DNA of 64,000 nt from Deuterostichococcus epilithicus (Eukaryota > Chlorophyta > Trebouxiophyceae > Prasiolales > Stichococcaceae), in NCBI GenBank assembly GCA_033439295.1, contig JAVTLE010000013.1, positions 1,240,001-1,304,000 on the forward strand, written 5' to 3'. The notes under the pieces are model-generated. The model worked only from the letters and a program-made list of their open reading frames with translations. It was not told the origin of the DNA and searched no databases. A program made the translations under genes and the position numbers. Below are positions 50,801-63,554 of the stretch, piece by piece. Each line of letters opens with the position of its first letter. Within the stretch, counting starts at the first letter, position 1.

Positions 50801-53800
50801 GAAACAGCTTGGAACGCTGAGGATCTAATCACTCACCTCAGTGCATGCAACAGGCACAGGGCCATCACCGCACAGGCTGCATGTTCTCGTGGTGAACGAT
50901 TGGCCCAGCAGAAGCCGACCGCGCACTTTGAAGGTCTTGAGACGGCCAAAGATGTACGTCTCCCACGCCGCCAGCGCCGCCAGCTGCACCTCCAGCGACT
51001 GCGCCGCCTGCGTCGTACCGCACAGCAGTCGCGTTTCTGCTCCAAAGACGTCAGGCTGGTACATCGCAGTTCCATGGCCAGGTGGTACAATTCATAAACC
51101 TTTGTTGTCATCACCGGAACAGGATCTGAGCTCGAGCAGCTTCCAAATCCATGCCATGACCTCGAAACGAATTTCGACTATCTGCAGCAGTTGATGCTCG
51201 GCAGCACGCTTGCCTCCACGTCGCGTGGCTGGCGGGGGCCACCTCCGGGCCCCTTGGCATGGTACTCGCGCGTGACGCGCTCGAAATAGTCCCGCGCTGC
51301 GCCCAGCAGCGCGTCGATGTTCAGCGCCGCCTCCAGCCGGTGCATCTGGAACCTGCACGATGAGATGCCCCAGAACAGGAAGAGTAGGGTTCGAGCTGTG
51401 ATGCACGCCTAAACGCCAATATGGAGAGACACATGCCGTAGGGGCCGGGCATGCTCCAGCACGCCGCAATGGCGGAGAGTGGGAAGGGCATCTCATGCAG
51501 GTGCGTTTCGCGCAAGTGCATCTCCACCATCGATACGCACCGTGCCCGCACAGGCTTGCGGCCGAGGCCCGCGACGGCAACCTGCATAAGGTGCGCGAAG
51601 GGCGGCATGCCGTGCACCCCCCACGCCTGGCACACCGCACGTAGTGCCGCGTCCCAAACCTGTGTCGGAAGCCAGATCGCTCTGAGGTGACAGCACCCGT
51701 TTCTTCTGTAGAAGCTGGCGACCGACAGCAGGCCGCGCCAGGGAGCACAAGCCTGAACCCTGCTGTGGGGCCTGTTGTTGCCACGCTGATGTGACTAGGC
51801 AGAACTTGGAGCAGGAACGAAAGTTGCAGAGCAGGTGAAAGGCGCCACCGTGCACAGCTGCGGCCACAGCCGCGAGTCCTCGGAGCGGTGCGCCAGGAAG
51901 GCGATGAGGTCCGCGATGCACGCCCTCCGCGGCTTGGCCAGCAGGCTGTGCTGCCCGCCAAACAGCTCCGCGATCGCGCCCGCATGCTCCTGGCTGAGCC
52001 CTGCGGCGGCCAGCGTGGATATTCCGGCATTGATGGGCCATGAATGATAACATTAACCTTGCAATTTCGCAATGAGAAGAGCACGGACCCAAACATGAAG
52101 CAAACTGACCCGATGCCACTGCTGGTGTACTTCCTACGCCAGAAGAGATGCCCGCAAACGACATCGACCGCAAGCCAGGGCTGCAAGTGAGACCGGATGC
52201 CGGCACCCACCCATCATAGAGCGCGCCTCCTGCGCCGCGGCGGCGTGCTGCGCAGACCGCTTGGCGTCCTTCGCGCGGGTGGCCGCTCCCATGGCGAAGC
52301 CGATGTGCGCGTCCAGTGCCGACAGCGCCGGGCCCACGATGCCTGCGGAGCAGAAGAACGTACCGTCGCACTGCTGCCCAGACATCTGCTGAACATGCGC
52401 CTCTCCTTTCCCGCCGTGTTTATGGCAGGAGTGCCCAAATACCTGCAGATGAGCTGCCACACAGGCTGCCGAGTAGTCTGCAAAGCTAAATGGTGCACGC
52501 GCTACAACACACAACACACACTCATGCTCCGCGCAGCTGCACACAGCGCGCACCAATCTCGCCGTGCGTGTTGATGGGGCGGCCCGCATCGAGCAGGTAG
52601 CGCCCCAGCTCCGGCGGCAGCATGCGCAGGATGCGGCGCTGAATGATACGCGGCAGCGTCGCATTGAGCACGAACCTGCGGGCGAGCGTACAGATGCGGG
52701 TCACGTGAGCCGGGTTGTCCAACAGCAGGAGCCCTCGCATCAGCACATGCTTGTTGCATCGTCCGGTTTCTGCCCTGGGAGGAGCGGCGTGGCCGGTCGT
52801 CTGCCATCCGGTTTGCTCAGCCCCACCTAAGCATATCAAAGGCGCTCTTATGGGGACAGCCTGGCCGAGAAGTGTACGGTCCAGGCCCGCACCTGAGCAA
52901 GGTGCGCGGGAGCGGCACATTGTTGCCGCGCACGGTGCGGTCCAGGTGCAGCATCTCCACGCGGGCCTTGCGCGGCGCGCCCCACACGTTGGCGGACGCG
53001 TCATACTCCAGCACGAAGGTCATCTGGAACTCCAGCTCGATGTTGATCTCCGCGACCGTCACGTTGGGCACCTGCGGCAGCAGCACGGCGGTGCAGGGCT
53101 CAGCGCGGCATCCAAGTGATGCGTGCGGGCGTTGGGGCTGGCTGATTTGCTGTTCAGCTAGGCAAGGCTGGCTTGACGAACTTTCGCCAGTGCAGCTCTC
53201 CTGGTAGCAGTTCCTGCAAGCCGCGAGTGTCCCACCTTGACGCCCTTCTCGCCGATGATGCCCAGCTTCTCTGGAATCCCCACTCTCCCTCACTCTCTCT
53301 GTCAAATCCCTGTTCTCCAACATGCTGTTATTGTTACTGTTGGCCCGCTGCAGTTGCCGCACCTTCGTGCCCTTCTCGCCGATGACGCCCAAGTCTTCGA
53401 TGCGCAGCGCCGCAAACATGCCGCGTCGCCCTGAGGCCAGGGTCTGGCCGTCGGAGCCGCGCTCGCTGCCGGCGCCCACGCTGGACAGCCCCTCCCAGCT
53501 GTCTGTCCCTGCCACAGCGGGAAGCGTGTTGTTGAGGAACAGGATGGCTATGAGAGGCCCAGGTGTGCCCGCTCCCAGGATTCGTCGAGTGCTGGCGCGG
53601 AACCACAGGTGCACCCTAGGCGTCATGGACAGTTCAGATGGTCATCAGGCGTGAAGACTCGACGTCACTGCCGCGCAGGGGAGTCCTGCTTTCGCTGTGA
53701 GTAGTGTCGGACCTGTGCTCTGGCGCATGATTGAGGGGGGCCCCGTGCTGCCGGCATCGTCGTCTGGCCAATCTGCTGCATCCAGGTCCGCGTCTGCCGG

Positions 53801-56800
53801 CTGCGCGAGCGGTGTATCGTCTGTCTCGCTGCCCCTGGCGACCAGAAAAGCGCTGCTGTCTCAGGTGGCTCTGATTGACGTGAGGGCACGCCAGCATGGC
53901 CTGAAGAAGACAGCACTGTGCAGTGGTGCCGCACGAAGAAATGCCATTCGTAAGCGAAGGTGGAAGGACGAGCGACTGCAACGCACTGATGTTGGCATGC
54001 ACAACTCGGAGGTCCACACTCGATAGTGTGCGAGCGCTAGTGGCACTTGAGATGGGGCAGCCCGCATGTCGACTGCTGTGCACCTAGCAGACTGCGGTCC
54101 GAGGTCGGCCTCCTCTGTCGCGCTGAGCCGCTGGTGCCCATTAACAGCCTTCGGCGCAAAGAGGTCCATGGCGGGCTGCTCCGCCTGTGGCGGTGCCGCC
54201 GAGGGCACTTCGCCAGAGAAGGAGGGCAGCGCGCTGCCCCGGCGCTGGAGCCCCTGCAAGACCACAACCAAAAGCGAGCTTGGGCTTTAGACCGGGCTCG
54301 TGCAGGTGCAGCGTCGGCCTGAGGTCGCTCCGTCATCTACATTTCACGGTGAAACAAGCAAATCCGGATTGTGTCCGGACCAACCTCGAAGCAGCCGGCA
54401 GTCGGTCCGTGACTTCTGACCGCTTGTTGTCAGCTGACCCACCTGGGCGTTGCTGCCGAAGGTGAGCTTATCGGTGCGGCGGTTGGCCTTTTTGGACAGC
54501 AGCCGCGACGCCAGGCTCCGCCCCTTTTCCAGCTCACCAGAGTCCCCTGCAATATCATGACCATCGCATTCATAGCCCAACATGTGCATGGGTGGATGCC
54601 CTCTCCTGAACCCTGGCAGTCAGTATCATCGAGGCACAGAAACGTATGTACCATGCCAGCAGGATGTCGGGCAGGATGTCAGAGGCTGTCGCAACCGACT
54701 GCCGCCTTCAAGGCTCGACACCGATAAGTGCCCACAGCAAGCCAATCCGACCGGCACACACCTGGGTACTTGGGCGCTTCTGTCTTCTGCTTGGGCTGCT
54801 TGGTGCCGATCTTGTTGATGAGCTTCATGGCCATGTTCTTTGACTTGGACCGCGGGTCCCGCGGCGGCAGCCCCATGATTGGCTGCCGGCTGCCAACATC
54901 GCCCGGCTCGGACTCCTGCCTGTACAGGCGCAAGATGGCAAACGATTCGAATACGACATCAGTGTCAGTCGGAGGCATCAGCACATCATTGTGCTGGTGG
55001 CGGCCCATGCCATGCTGGCTCAGCTCGGTCTAGGTCATTTGCTGTGCCCCGGACAGAAAACAGTGTCAGCCTCACCTCTGGAGGTCGTCAGGTTCATAGT
55101 CGGCCGATTCATCCGGATTGCAGCTCCCCGTGGCGCCTCCCCTGCCGGTCCAAGTGGCCGAACTGTGCCTCGAGCCCGCCGCCGCCGCACCTGGCGCCGC
55201 GCCGTCTGCGGCCCTGGTGGGCGAGCTGCTTCTGGACCCGCCCACGGGGTCGAACCCGTGCGGCCCGCTGCTGCCGGCCGCTGCGTCGCCCTCGAAGCGA
55301 CCCATCATCCGCTGCACGCTGCCCTGCTGGGCTCCTGACTGCTGCCGCTGCTGCTGCTGTAAGGCCGCTGCGCCCTGCGCGATGCCAAGTGGCGAGCGAG
55401 TGGAGCTGCTGCCATTCGTCGCCGGCGTGCCGGGCCGCGATGCGACGCTCACCGCATGCTCGCCACTGGGCTCCGCTGTCCGCTGCAGCGGCGCCGAGGC
55501 AGGCTGCATATGCGGAACCAGCTTCAGCAACATGCTTCATCCGGTGGAACCCCAGCAGAACAAGATCACGACCAATCTGCCTCACAAACAACTTGTGCGC
55601 GCACGCACCCTGAGCGGCGACTCTGGGTTGGCGGCGGCGGCCGCCTGGCGCGCCGCGCTGGACGCTGCCACCTGCGCCGCTGACTTGCCGGAGCCGGTGC
55701 TGCGAAAGGCACTGCTGTTCCCCGACCTGCACGTGCAGCAACGAATCAGCTCCTTGACCCGGATCCTGTTCTCTGGCATGCCAGCATGGCATCATGAGGG
55801 CTTGCATAGCAGGGAGAGCAGCCACGCACTTCTGCAGGGAGGCTGTGGGTACCGCCGGCATGCCCAGCGTGACGGTGACGCGCGGCACCGGCCCGGGGTT
55901 GCCCATGATGCCCTGGGTAGGCGCCAATCGTTATGTTCGCACCAACGGTGAGCAAGCACAGCACACGCAGCCGTGGAGCAGCCGGGCTTCAGGACATCGT
56001 GTGAACTACCAGTGCGCGCACGCACTACCTGCTGGTGTCAGCTGTGCAGGTACCTGGGGGAACACTGCGGCCTTGACGGCCCAGTTGCCGGTGAGTTCCG
56101 AGATGAAAGTGTCCTTGCCGCCAACATAGATGCCATTACTGCCAAAGCTCATCCTGCGCATTGTTGACAGCCCCCAAGTCAGCGCTGTCTGAGGCTGTGC
56201 TGGGTTTTGCCGAGTGTGCTCGGCCAGCCTCTGCACTGTTGGCGCATGACTTGATCATCGTGAGGCCTTGCCGCTGACAGCAAGCACGGGCCGCATGAGC
56301 TGGCAAGCTTCTGGAAGCTGTGGCCTCACCCGTAGCCCTTGGCAGCAGGGAAGTACAGGCGCTTCTTGGCAATGTCCAGCTTCTGCTCTGTTGCGACAAG
56401 CGCATCCTGCATGTCGCACAGCCCCCTGTTGCTGCTGGTTTTAATCCACAGACCGCCTTGACCTAGGCTAGCATGTCGCTACAGCCACCGCGCCACAGAC
56501 GCCTGGCCACAGTCGTCCGGCCACAGCTGGCCCCCAGCATGCGGTCTGGTCGCAAGACTGAGCCCAGCAGCAGGCGGCGCAGCTTGCATGAACAGACGCA
56601 GCTTACGAACACCAAACTCTCTGACCTGCATGCGCGCGAGCTCGGCGCGGCCGGAGGCCTCCGCGGCTGCGCGCTCCGCAGCGAGCCGCTCGGCACGTTC
56701 CCGCCCCAGCAGTTCGATCTCCATCATGTCCACCTCGTCCTGGTACATCCGCCTGGTGTCCTGCGCACGGGTGTGGCCAGGGTGTAGCAGGCCTCTCCCG

Positions 56801-58123
56801 AGAATCCAGGGTCCTGGGAGCATGACCGGCCTGCGATTTCCGCCCAAACAGCTCGATGTCCATCATGTCCGTCTCGGCTTCATGCAGGCGCCGAGGGTCC
56901 TGCGCACAGGAGCCTGTGGGGCAGTGAGGGTATTCGCAGAGCCATCATGCTCGCCCGCCGCAGCGCGCCTCATTTGGTGCGCAATGCGGAGCCTCCGCAG
57001 AAGTGGACGGAGCGCGCCTCCGCACGGTTACAAGGTGCTTGCTGTCCACGAGGGATAAAGCCCACGGTCCATGACAGCGCCACTGCAGCATTGCTGCACG
57101 GCTTAAAGACTCGACTGTGACGAGCCTGCGATTTCTCAAAAAAAAATAGAAAAGCTGCAGTCGCTGTACCTGCCGTCCCACCTCTCAGGCGTCATCCGCT
57201 GAAGCCCTCCCAGCCTTCAAGCCAGCGCACCTGCAGGATGATGAGGCGGCTCTCGCAGAGCTCCTGCTCCTCGCTGCGCAGTAGCGCCTGCAGGTCGCGG
57301 CGCGCGCCGCCGATCTGCTCGTCGATCGTCGACAGCGCACCCACGAGGCGGTCCCGCTCCGCCATCAGCGACTCCGTCGGCAGCGGCTTGCCGTCCTGGC
57401 CCGCCCGCGACTGCGGCGACACGAGAACCCCGCGTGTGCATTGCTTCCAGATCGCTGCATGTATCGTATGTGGCCAGCTCGTTCGTCGTGTACAGCCTCC
57501 GAAGATGCCCGTCCCCCCTTTGTTCGTGAAAGCCACACAGATGATAAGCCGATTGGGCACAACAGCCGCGCACATGCTGACAGCCGCTGCGGCACCTGGA
57601 TGACATTAAAGCCGGTGGTGACGCCGGCGCCCAGAGACTGCGCGCCGGCAGCGCCGCCTGCAGGCGCCTCCGTCTTGCGCTTGACCTCACGCCGCATCAG
57701 GTCGCGTGTCTCGCTGAGCGCGCCGATCAGTTCCAGCAGCCCCGGCCGGTCTTCCTCCCACCTTGATAAAGTTTGACTTCTCTTCGGATTGGCAAGTATT
57801 GCGCATTTGATGCCGTGCATGTGATACCGTCCCACGTTGGCATGATGCACCCCGGCTTGTAGGATTCTGATGCGGACCCTGCTTAAAACGCGCGGATGCT
57901 CGCAGGATGCTCGAATGGCAAGGTGCATCCCATCGCATCAGTTAGGGTCAGATCGTGGCTGCACAAGTACTCAAGAGGGGGCATCATGCTTCTAGACTCA
58001 GGACACGAGCCAGGGAGCTCACTTCGCCGCTGCCGCCGCCGCACCGCGCTCATACTGCATCTCCAGGCTCAACGCCTGCTCCCGCAGGGTTTCGATGACT
58101 TCATCCAGGTCGTCTCCGTCCAT
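47862..58123 (-). CDS. Large unrecognised protein: N-terminal coiled coil, disordered middle, conserved beta/helical C-terminal half
   Basis: I do not recognise this protein. The chosen start is the ATG at 58123 (MDGDDLDEVIETLREQALSL), because it opens a heptad-rich helix and follows a gap of some 650 bases; the stop TAG is at 47862. Visible parts in order: coiled-coil exons (ELIGALSETRDLMRREVKRK, ~57715; AERDRLVGALSTIDEQIGG, ~57360); a duplicated exon motif D-x-R-R-x-x-x-x-E-x-DMM-x-IEL-x-GR (~56900, ~56765); LYFPAAKGYG (~56360); MSFGSNGIYVGGKDTF (~56150); a Ser/Gly/Gln-rich region (~55530-55075); then an ordered part, NIELEFQMTFVLEYD (~53050), TVRGNNVPLPRTL (~52940), LPRIIQRRILRMLPPELGRYL (~52660-52600), TPIVEGDGAFSFHIPLPNP (~50355), RMRVRVRLNETRLAEMLRG (~49370), ending LVTVYRSLSSPPEPF. 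Alternating hydrophobic strands plus paired amphipathic helices could suit a lipid-binding fold, but that is only a guess. It may also join the AP2-like gene upstream. Confidence 0.6.
53233..53398 (-). repeat. Duplicated exon end in the unrecognised gene (GxIGEKGxK copies)
   Basis: The segment at 53360-53398, coding EDLGVIGEKGTK and followed by a GT donor, is repeated at 53233-53269 as KLGIIGEKGVK, also followed by a GT. Both copies can splice in phase to the next exon, which starts VPNVTVAEI. The second copy does not read in frame after the first from its nearest AG, so use would be mutually exclusive or the copy is decaying. Confidence 0.65.
56707..56906 (-). repeat. Tandem exon duplication in the unrecognised gene (DMMxIELxGR motif)
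   Basis: Two blocks of about 60 bases, 56844-56906 and 56707-56767, each begin after a GCGCAG acceptor. They encode DPRRLHEAETDMMDIELFGR and DTRRMYQDEVDMMEIELLGR. Similarity extends from the acceptor through about 20 codons. Only the second is followed by a long Ala/Glu/Arg helix. Confidence 0.75.
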
Positions 58124-58774
58124 GCTGGCAACGGGACTTGCACGACCCTAATGCTGTCGCTGGTGTTGGACCGCTGGCTTTTGTACTGAAGCAGGCGCCG
58201 CTCAGTGGCAAGGTGTGCTGCCACCAGGATCGAGACCGGCATGCGCCTCGTTGGCGAGAGACGCCATGGGTCCCGAACGGAATGCAACGACGATATACCG
58301 CGATCAGCTCTGCGGTGCGTCGCGCGACGTATGCTGTTGCACAGCGTCCCGCTGGGGAAAAGATCGCCCCGACCACAGGCCGGCAGGCTGCATGCCCTTC
58401 CTTCTAGAGCTGTGATCTGGCCGTATGCGTTGACAATGGGGCATTAATCGGAGCTTTCTGCGTGCTTTCGGATTCGCAGCTGCGAGCTGGGGCACGCGCA
58501 AATGCTGTTGATCAAAACCTGAGCGACCCCGATTCCGACGGGACGGGCGACAAGCAGAAGCCAAAGCTGCCGAGTCACCGAGCAATCCAGCGAGTGCGGA
58601 CTTGTGAAGTGCACGCTGCTCTTGATTGCAGTGCGCAAAGCACCAAACAATACCTCAGGGCGGGGTGCGGAATCTTTGGCGGTGAAATATGATTTGTGTT
58701 GCCGTGCTCTCTCAGCAGCTCGATGCGACCGCGGCTCCAAGCACAGCTCATCGGAAGGCCCTGATTGCATGCAC

Positions 58775-61700
58775 CAGCTTCCCGTGCACTTCCTGCCATA
58801 TCAGCCCTTCGCTGCCGCTGCTGCTGCCGCTGCTGCTGCCGCCCGCTTCGCCGCATTGGCAGCCTGCGCACACGCAACATGCCATCTCCACATCCACGCA
58901 ATGTTTGCCAAGCTTCAAGGTGAATAGACCTGTAATTTGCAGGCCAGCGCTGCAAGGCATGTATGAGTGTTGCATTGAGACACTACTTGCCCGAGCGAAT
59001 AGATGTCAACCCGCAAAAAGCAGTAGATGAACATCATGATCGATGATGCCGTTTGAACACACGCCATCAATGAAGGGCTCACCCTCAGCCGCACCATGAA
59101 CTCGTCATGCTTTCTGAAGTGCTCGTCGAAGAACGCCTGCACATGCATGCATGCATGCATTCTCATCTGCTGGAACGTGCTTGCTGCAGCAGAATGTCCC
59201 GAGTGCCAGCAGACACACATAGGCGAGAGACTGCAAAATCTGACACGTAATAATTATGTCCTCCGGAATGGGGACTCATTCAGAATAGACATACACATTG
59301 GACATCTGCTGCGTCAGGAAAGCAATTGCTTCAGCAAGGCAGCGAGCAGAAAAGTCACATGGCGCCTGCATATGCAATGCACCCTGCTGCGCCCGGGAAG
59401 TCCCACTGTGTGCGCCCCTGGCAGGCTGTCGTGCAGGCAAACCACCGTCAGCACTCAGCAGTGCACACAGGGTCTGGAGCTGTTGTGGAAGTTGGAACAC
59501 TCACGTCCATCTCCTCCAGGGTGATGCCCAAGATGGCGGGGTCCACCGGCGGCAGCGGCTTGCACTGCACCCCAAGCGCCTGCGCATGGCGTCGCAAATA
59601 TGATCGCTGAGTGCGTCTGTGACTCCATGGCCAGCACATGTTTTATATCGGGGTTGCTTGCAAGCTGGTCCCCATCCGTTGCACCTTGCCGCAGAAGCGC
59701 AAAAGGCATGCGTGAGCATCGGCAGCAATTCCATGTTTTGAGTCTGACGCAGCCCAAACACGGCGACTGGAGCCCCCGGCTGGCAGCAAAGCCGGCACAG
59801 GGGGCGGCTGATGCTCACCGCAACCTGCGCCCACAGCGCCCGCTGGCCCTGGTAGGCCCTGTCGAACATGGCCACGTCCTCCGCCGAGAAGAACTCCCTG
59901 TCCTCGTCCGACAGGCCAAAGTGCGGGACGCCTGTGGCGCCGCTCGCCGCCGTTGGGCCCGCCGCCGCCACCGCCGCTGTCGCTGCACCACCACTAGCGC
60001 CAGCCCCTGCAGGCGGCGCGGCTGGAGCCGCCGCCGGCACCACATCGGCCTGGGCCGTGCCGCCCGCTGTGCCGCCGGCTCCCGCCGCGGTTCCCGCCGC
60101 GGCAGGCTCTGCCACCTTGGTAGTGACCGCCGCCATGGCGCCGCTGGCGACGCTGTTCTGACGGCTGCCGCCCGCCGCCGCCTGGGTGCCGCGCGCCGAC
60201 GGTGTCGTGCTTGCTGGCCTGTAGGATGCCGCTTCGGCATGCATGCGCTTGGCGACCCTCATCAGGTTGGCCCTTTGCTCTGCTCACAGAGCGGACGCCC
60301 AGGTGTCACGGGACGGAGGTCATACTGGCAATGTCCTGTCCGTGATGTCCTGTCCGTGTTGACGTGCATTTCTTCGCGCCGCGCGCCAGCAGGTCAGCAG
60401 CACTGGTGATATGGATTGCCACACACATAGTCCAAGTAGCTCCAGTGGATGGTCAGACGCCAGTCAAATTACCCCCAAGAGTGACACTGCGGAGTTCCTC
60501 AACTCGTCAGCAAGGACGGTCACCTCGGATGGGTGGGTCCTCGGCCGGCGGGCCGTCGGAGCCGTAGCCCGTCTGGCCGGCCTCCCACCCGAAGGGCTGG
60601 AAGTACTCGTTCCAGGCAGGCACATAGTCGAAGTAATTGACCTCGGAGCCTGTGGCAATGGACAAGTTGAACGTTTCAGTATGGTCGCAGGATGTCCATG
60701 GCATCATGTCATGGCAGCCCGCGGGAGCTGGACAAGGCATTGCCTTTGCCGCAATGGTGCTGCTGCATGCTAATACCACCTTGGCTAGCAGCCGTTGCAT
60801 CAGCTGGCCGACACTAAAGATAGACAGCAAGTAAGAGCGCAGCAGGCAGAGCGGTAGAGCATTGCACGCCTGGTCGGGCAATGCCGGCAGCAATGGCAGC
60901 AGCGTCCTGAACCGTCTGATGAGACTGGCTTGTCACAGATGCCTCACACTTCACCAGGGGCATAAGCGTGCAGCGTGTTTGTTGTCACGATAAACAGCTA
61001 CGGGACATGCAGCCATGACCTGCTCCTTCTACAGGCACGCGGTGACGTGGCGGCTTGCACAAGCTCACCCTCGCTAGACCGGGGCAGCTTGGCGGCGGCT
61101 GCGGCTGCGACTTTGGCGTGCTGTGCCGCGGCCTCCTTGCCTCCCTCGTCATCGGTGTCCTCGGGCGGCTCCGCGGGGAAGTTCTCGAAGAAGTCCTGCG
61201 CCGTTTTCAAGAGCTGCTGCATCGGTTGTACAGTCGGCAACACCACCGCTGGTCCGGCTGCAGCTAGACAGACAGCCTCGCAGCCTACCTGGTTTGAGAA
61301 GCCCCCAGGCACCAGCAGGCAAGGTGCGCTCGTGCAGCAATACCTCGTCCTAACTCACCCTCCCGGCGCAGTCCTGCCGTGGTCATTTCAAAGCACAAAA
61401 TGGCGCATGCAGCAGCTGGTACAGCCCAGCTGCATCAGGCCGTTGAAAGACTGGCCCGCCGCTGCACGCGCAGGCTGCAGGAATCGGTATCATCCAACAA
61501 CAGCAGGCATGCGCCCTGCCTTGTCGTAGTTCTCGGTGCAGTTCCTTGTGTGTCGCGCCTGACTTTTGGCCGGGACAGATGCTGAGGGCAGTAAGGGATC
61601 TGCCCAAGGAGGGTTTGGCATGCGCTGCATGTCACTGCGCCCCGGAACAAACATCACTACGTCCCGGAACAACAGCAGCCAGCCGCAGGAAAGCAGCCAA

Positions 61701-63554
61701 CTGACGGTGTGGGGCAGAAAGCTCTGTGTCCTCATCGGCTGATGTTCGCCAGATAATTGCCGAAGATGGAAGCCCACCTCATCGTCATCAGTCGGCTCGT
61801 TGCCGGATGACTCGTCCTCCTCCATCTCCTCGCCATCCGACGTCGCCTCGCGCAGGCTGCCGCGCCCGCCGCGCTGCCGCAGCCGCCCCGCGATGCACTC
61901 CGCCGACGCGCCTGACGCAGGATCAGACCAGTGCCAGGCATCATACACGCAGAAACACGATGCACGCTGGCAAACGATGCATCAGGTCGGTCCAGGCACA
62001 GCAACCATGCTGTAGTTGTGCGGCTCCTTGTGCATCGACCTCAAGCAATTGGCCCTTGAAACGGGCCGGGTGGTACTGATGAAGGCCTCCGCTTCAGCCA
62101 CGACGTGACACCAGGCCAGCCAAATGCATGCAAAATCGACTAGAGGCTTTCTCTCAAGATTGAAGGTGGTACACCCGCGGCGCCGGAGGGCCCTGCGACG
62201 AAGGCCGCCTCCTCGTCGCTGCTGCTCCCATCGCTGGCGGATGCCTCGTCCTCGCTGGCCGCCACAGCGCGGGTTGCACCGCCCTTGGCCCTGCCTGCAC
62301 ATGCGTAGCGAGTGGGTGTGAGCCTGGCAGAGTGGCAGGCAATACTGTAGAGGATGCCAGCGACTGCCTGTGCGATGTAGTTAGCCTCAGGCCCACCCCA
62401 TTGGCGCAGCAAGTCTGTTGCTGTCAGAATCAGGGGCTGCTGCTGCTTCCTGAAGGGTCAAAAATCATCATGGCAGCTTTCCTCGGCGGATTTCAGTGAT
62501 GAACAGCGGCTGCCAGCTGGTCACGCATTCAACCCCATAAGAGATAGCACCTGCATGGGAGCGGCGTCGGCGCTTGGGCGCCCAGGCGGCGTGGCTGGGG
62601 CCGGCACACAGCGCTGCCGCCTCCTGGCCGCCGCCCACCGAGTCGGCTCCGGCGCCAGCGGCGCCGCAGATGGCGTCCAGCTGTGCGCCCGTGTACCGGA
62701 AGTTTGTGAGGGCGTCCCTGCGTTGCAGAGCATGGCACTTGAGCACTTTTCAGCTCCTTCACCCGGACACAGTGCAGTGGTATCGCATGCCGCCCCAGCT
62801 AGCTCCTGCAGAAATCACAGTTCACGGCATCATGCACCGCCTGCGTGCAGAGGCCAGTACCTGTGCAGCTCCTCAGGGTTTAGGGAGAAGGCTCACCGGC
62901 CGTTTTCCTCCAGCACAAAGGTGTCGTACGCCCGCGCCGCCTCCTCCTCCGTGTCACAACACTTGCATCGGTACTTGCGCGCGCAGTTATACTTTGCTCG
63001 CCACAATTTTTTTCTACCAGCATTCCGGGTCACGCCCAGGTATTTGCTGTCGCCCTGCGGCTTGTGCGCCAGCTTGGCACGCTTGAGCTCTGCCAGCAGC
63101 TGCGGCAGCGTCATGTCGTCGAGCTGCCGCATCTCGCCTTGGGTGAGGCCCACCTGCAGCTCTGCGTCGGCTCCGTCCAGCTTGTGCAGGATCCTGCGTG
63201 TACACATGACGGCACTTGCGTGAAGGCCTCCGCTGCTTGACGGAACGTACCTGATCCCATACCTCGCTTCTGTCTGTCCCTTCATGGAGAGGTGGCTGCG
63301 GACCAAAAGTGCTTCTTTCGGATGATAGCTGAGTGTGCTGCAGAGTGTGCAGCTGCAGAGTGTTACGCTGTGCTGGTTGGACTTCGAGGCTCGCACTTGT
63401 CGCGAGCCTTCGCGGCGGCCTCCTCCGTTGCATGTGTGCCACCGCTCAGATATGAGCGGCTGGGGCCCCTGCCTTGCACCCAACCTGACCAGCTTTTGCC
63501 GCCGTTTCGGGTGTGTACGCCGTCATAAGTCGAACTTCTCAGCCAGGCCCCCAT
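58775..63554 (-). CDS. Protein with two AP2/ERF-like DNA-binding domains (3' end uncertain)
   Basis: The ATG at 63554 gives MGAWLRSSTYDGVHTRNGG, leading at once into a diverged AP2-like domain (~63530-63400: YDGVHTRNGGKSWSGWV, then TEEAAAKARD). An intron joins in frame to KILHKLDG and a second, clearer AP2 domain (~63045-62895: YLGVTR, W.A, then TEEEAARAYDTF). Later exons give a basic patch KRRRRS (~62570, possible nuclear signal), acidic Ser/Asp/Glu runs (~62270-62180, ~61870-61800), FDYVPAWNEYFQPFGWEAG (~60640), a long Ala/Gly-rich stretch, then SDEDREFFSAEDVAMFDRAY (~59910). Known: AP2/ERF proteins bind DNA and act as plant and algal transcription factors; two-domain forms exist. I infer a nuclear regulator. 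A poly-Ala/Gln exon near 58860-58775 may hold the end; no clear stop or poly(A) signal decides it, so the boundary with the next minus-strand gene is a guess. Confidence 0.6.

Noticed and set aside
53360-53398. KH-domain GxxG motif (VIGEKGTK)
   Set aside because: The surrounding residues lack the KH fold pattern and the motif is cut by a splice site; resemblance to the real KH loop in RPS3 is probably chance.
55225-55275. T-loop-like GGGGTCGAACCCGTG suggesting a tRNA
   Set aside because: It is part of a coding exon on the minus strand (GFDPVG) and no acceptor stem pairs around it.
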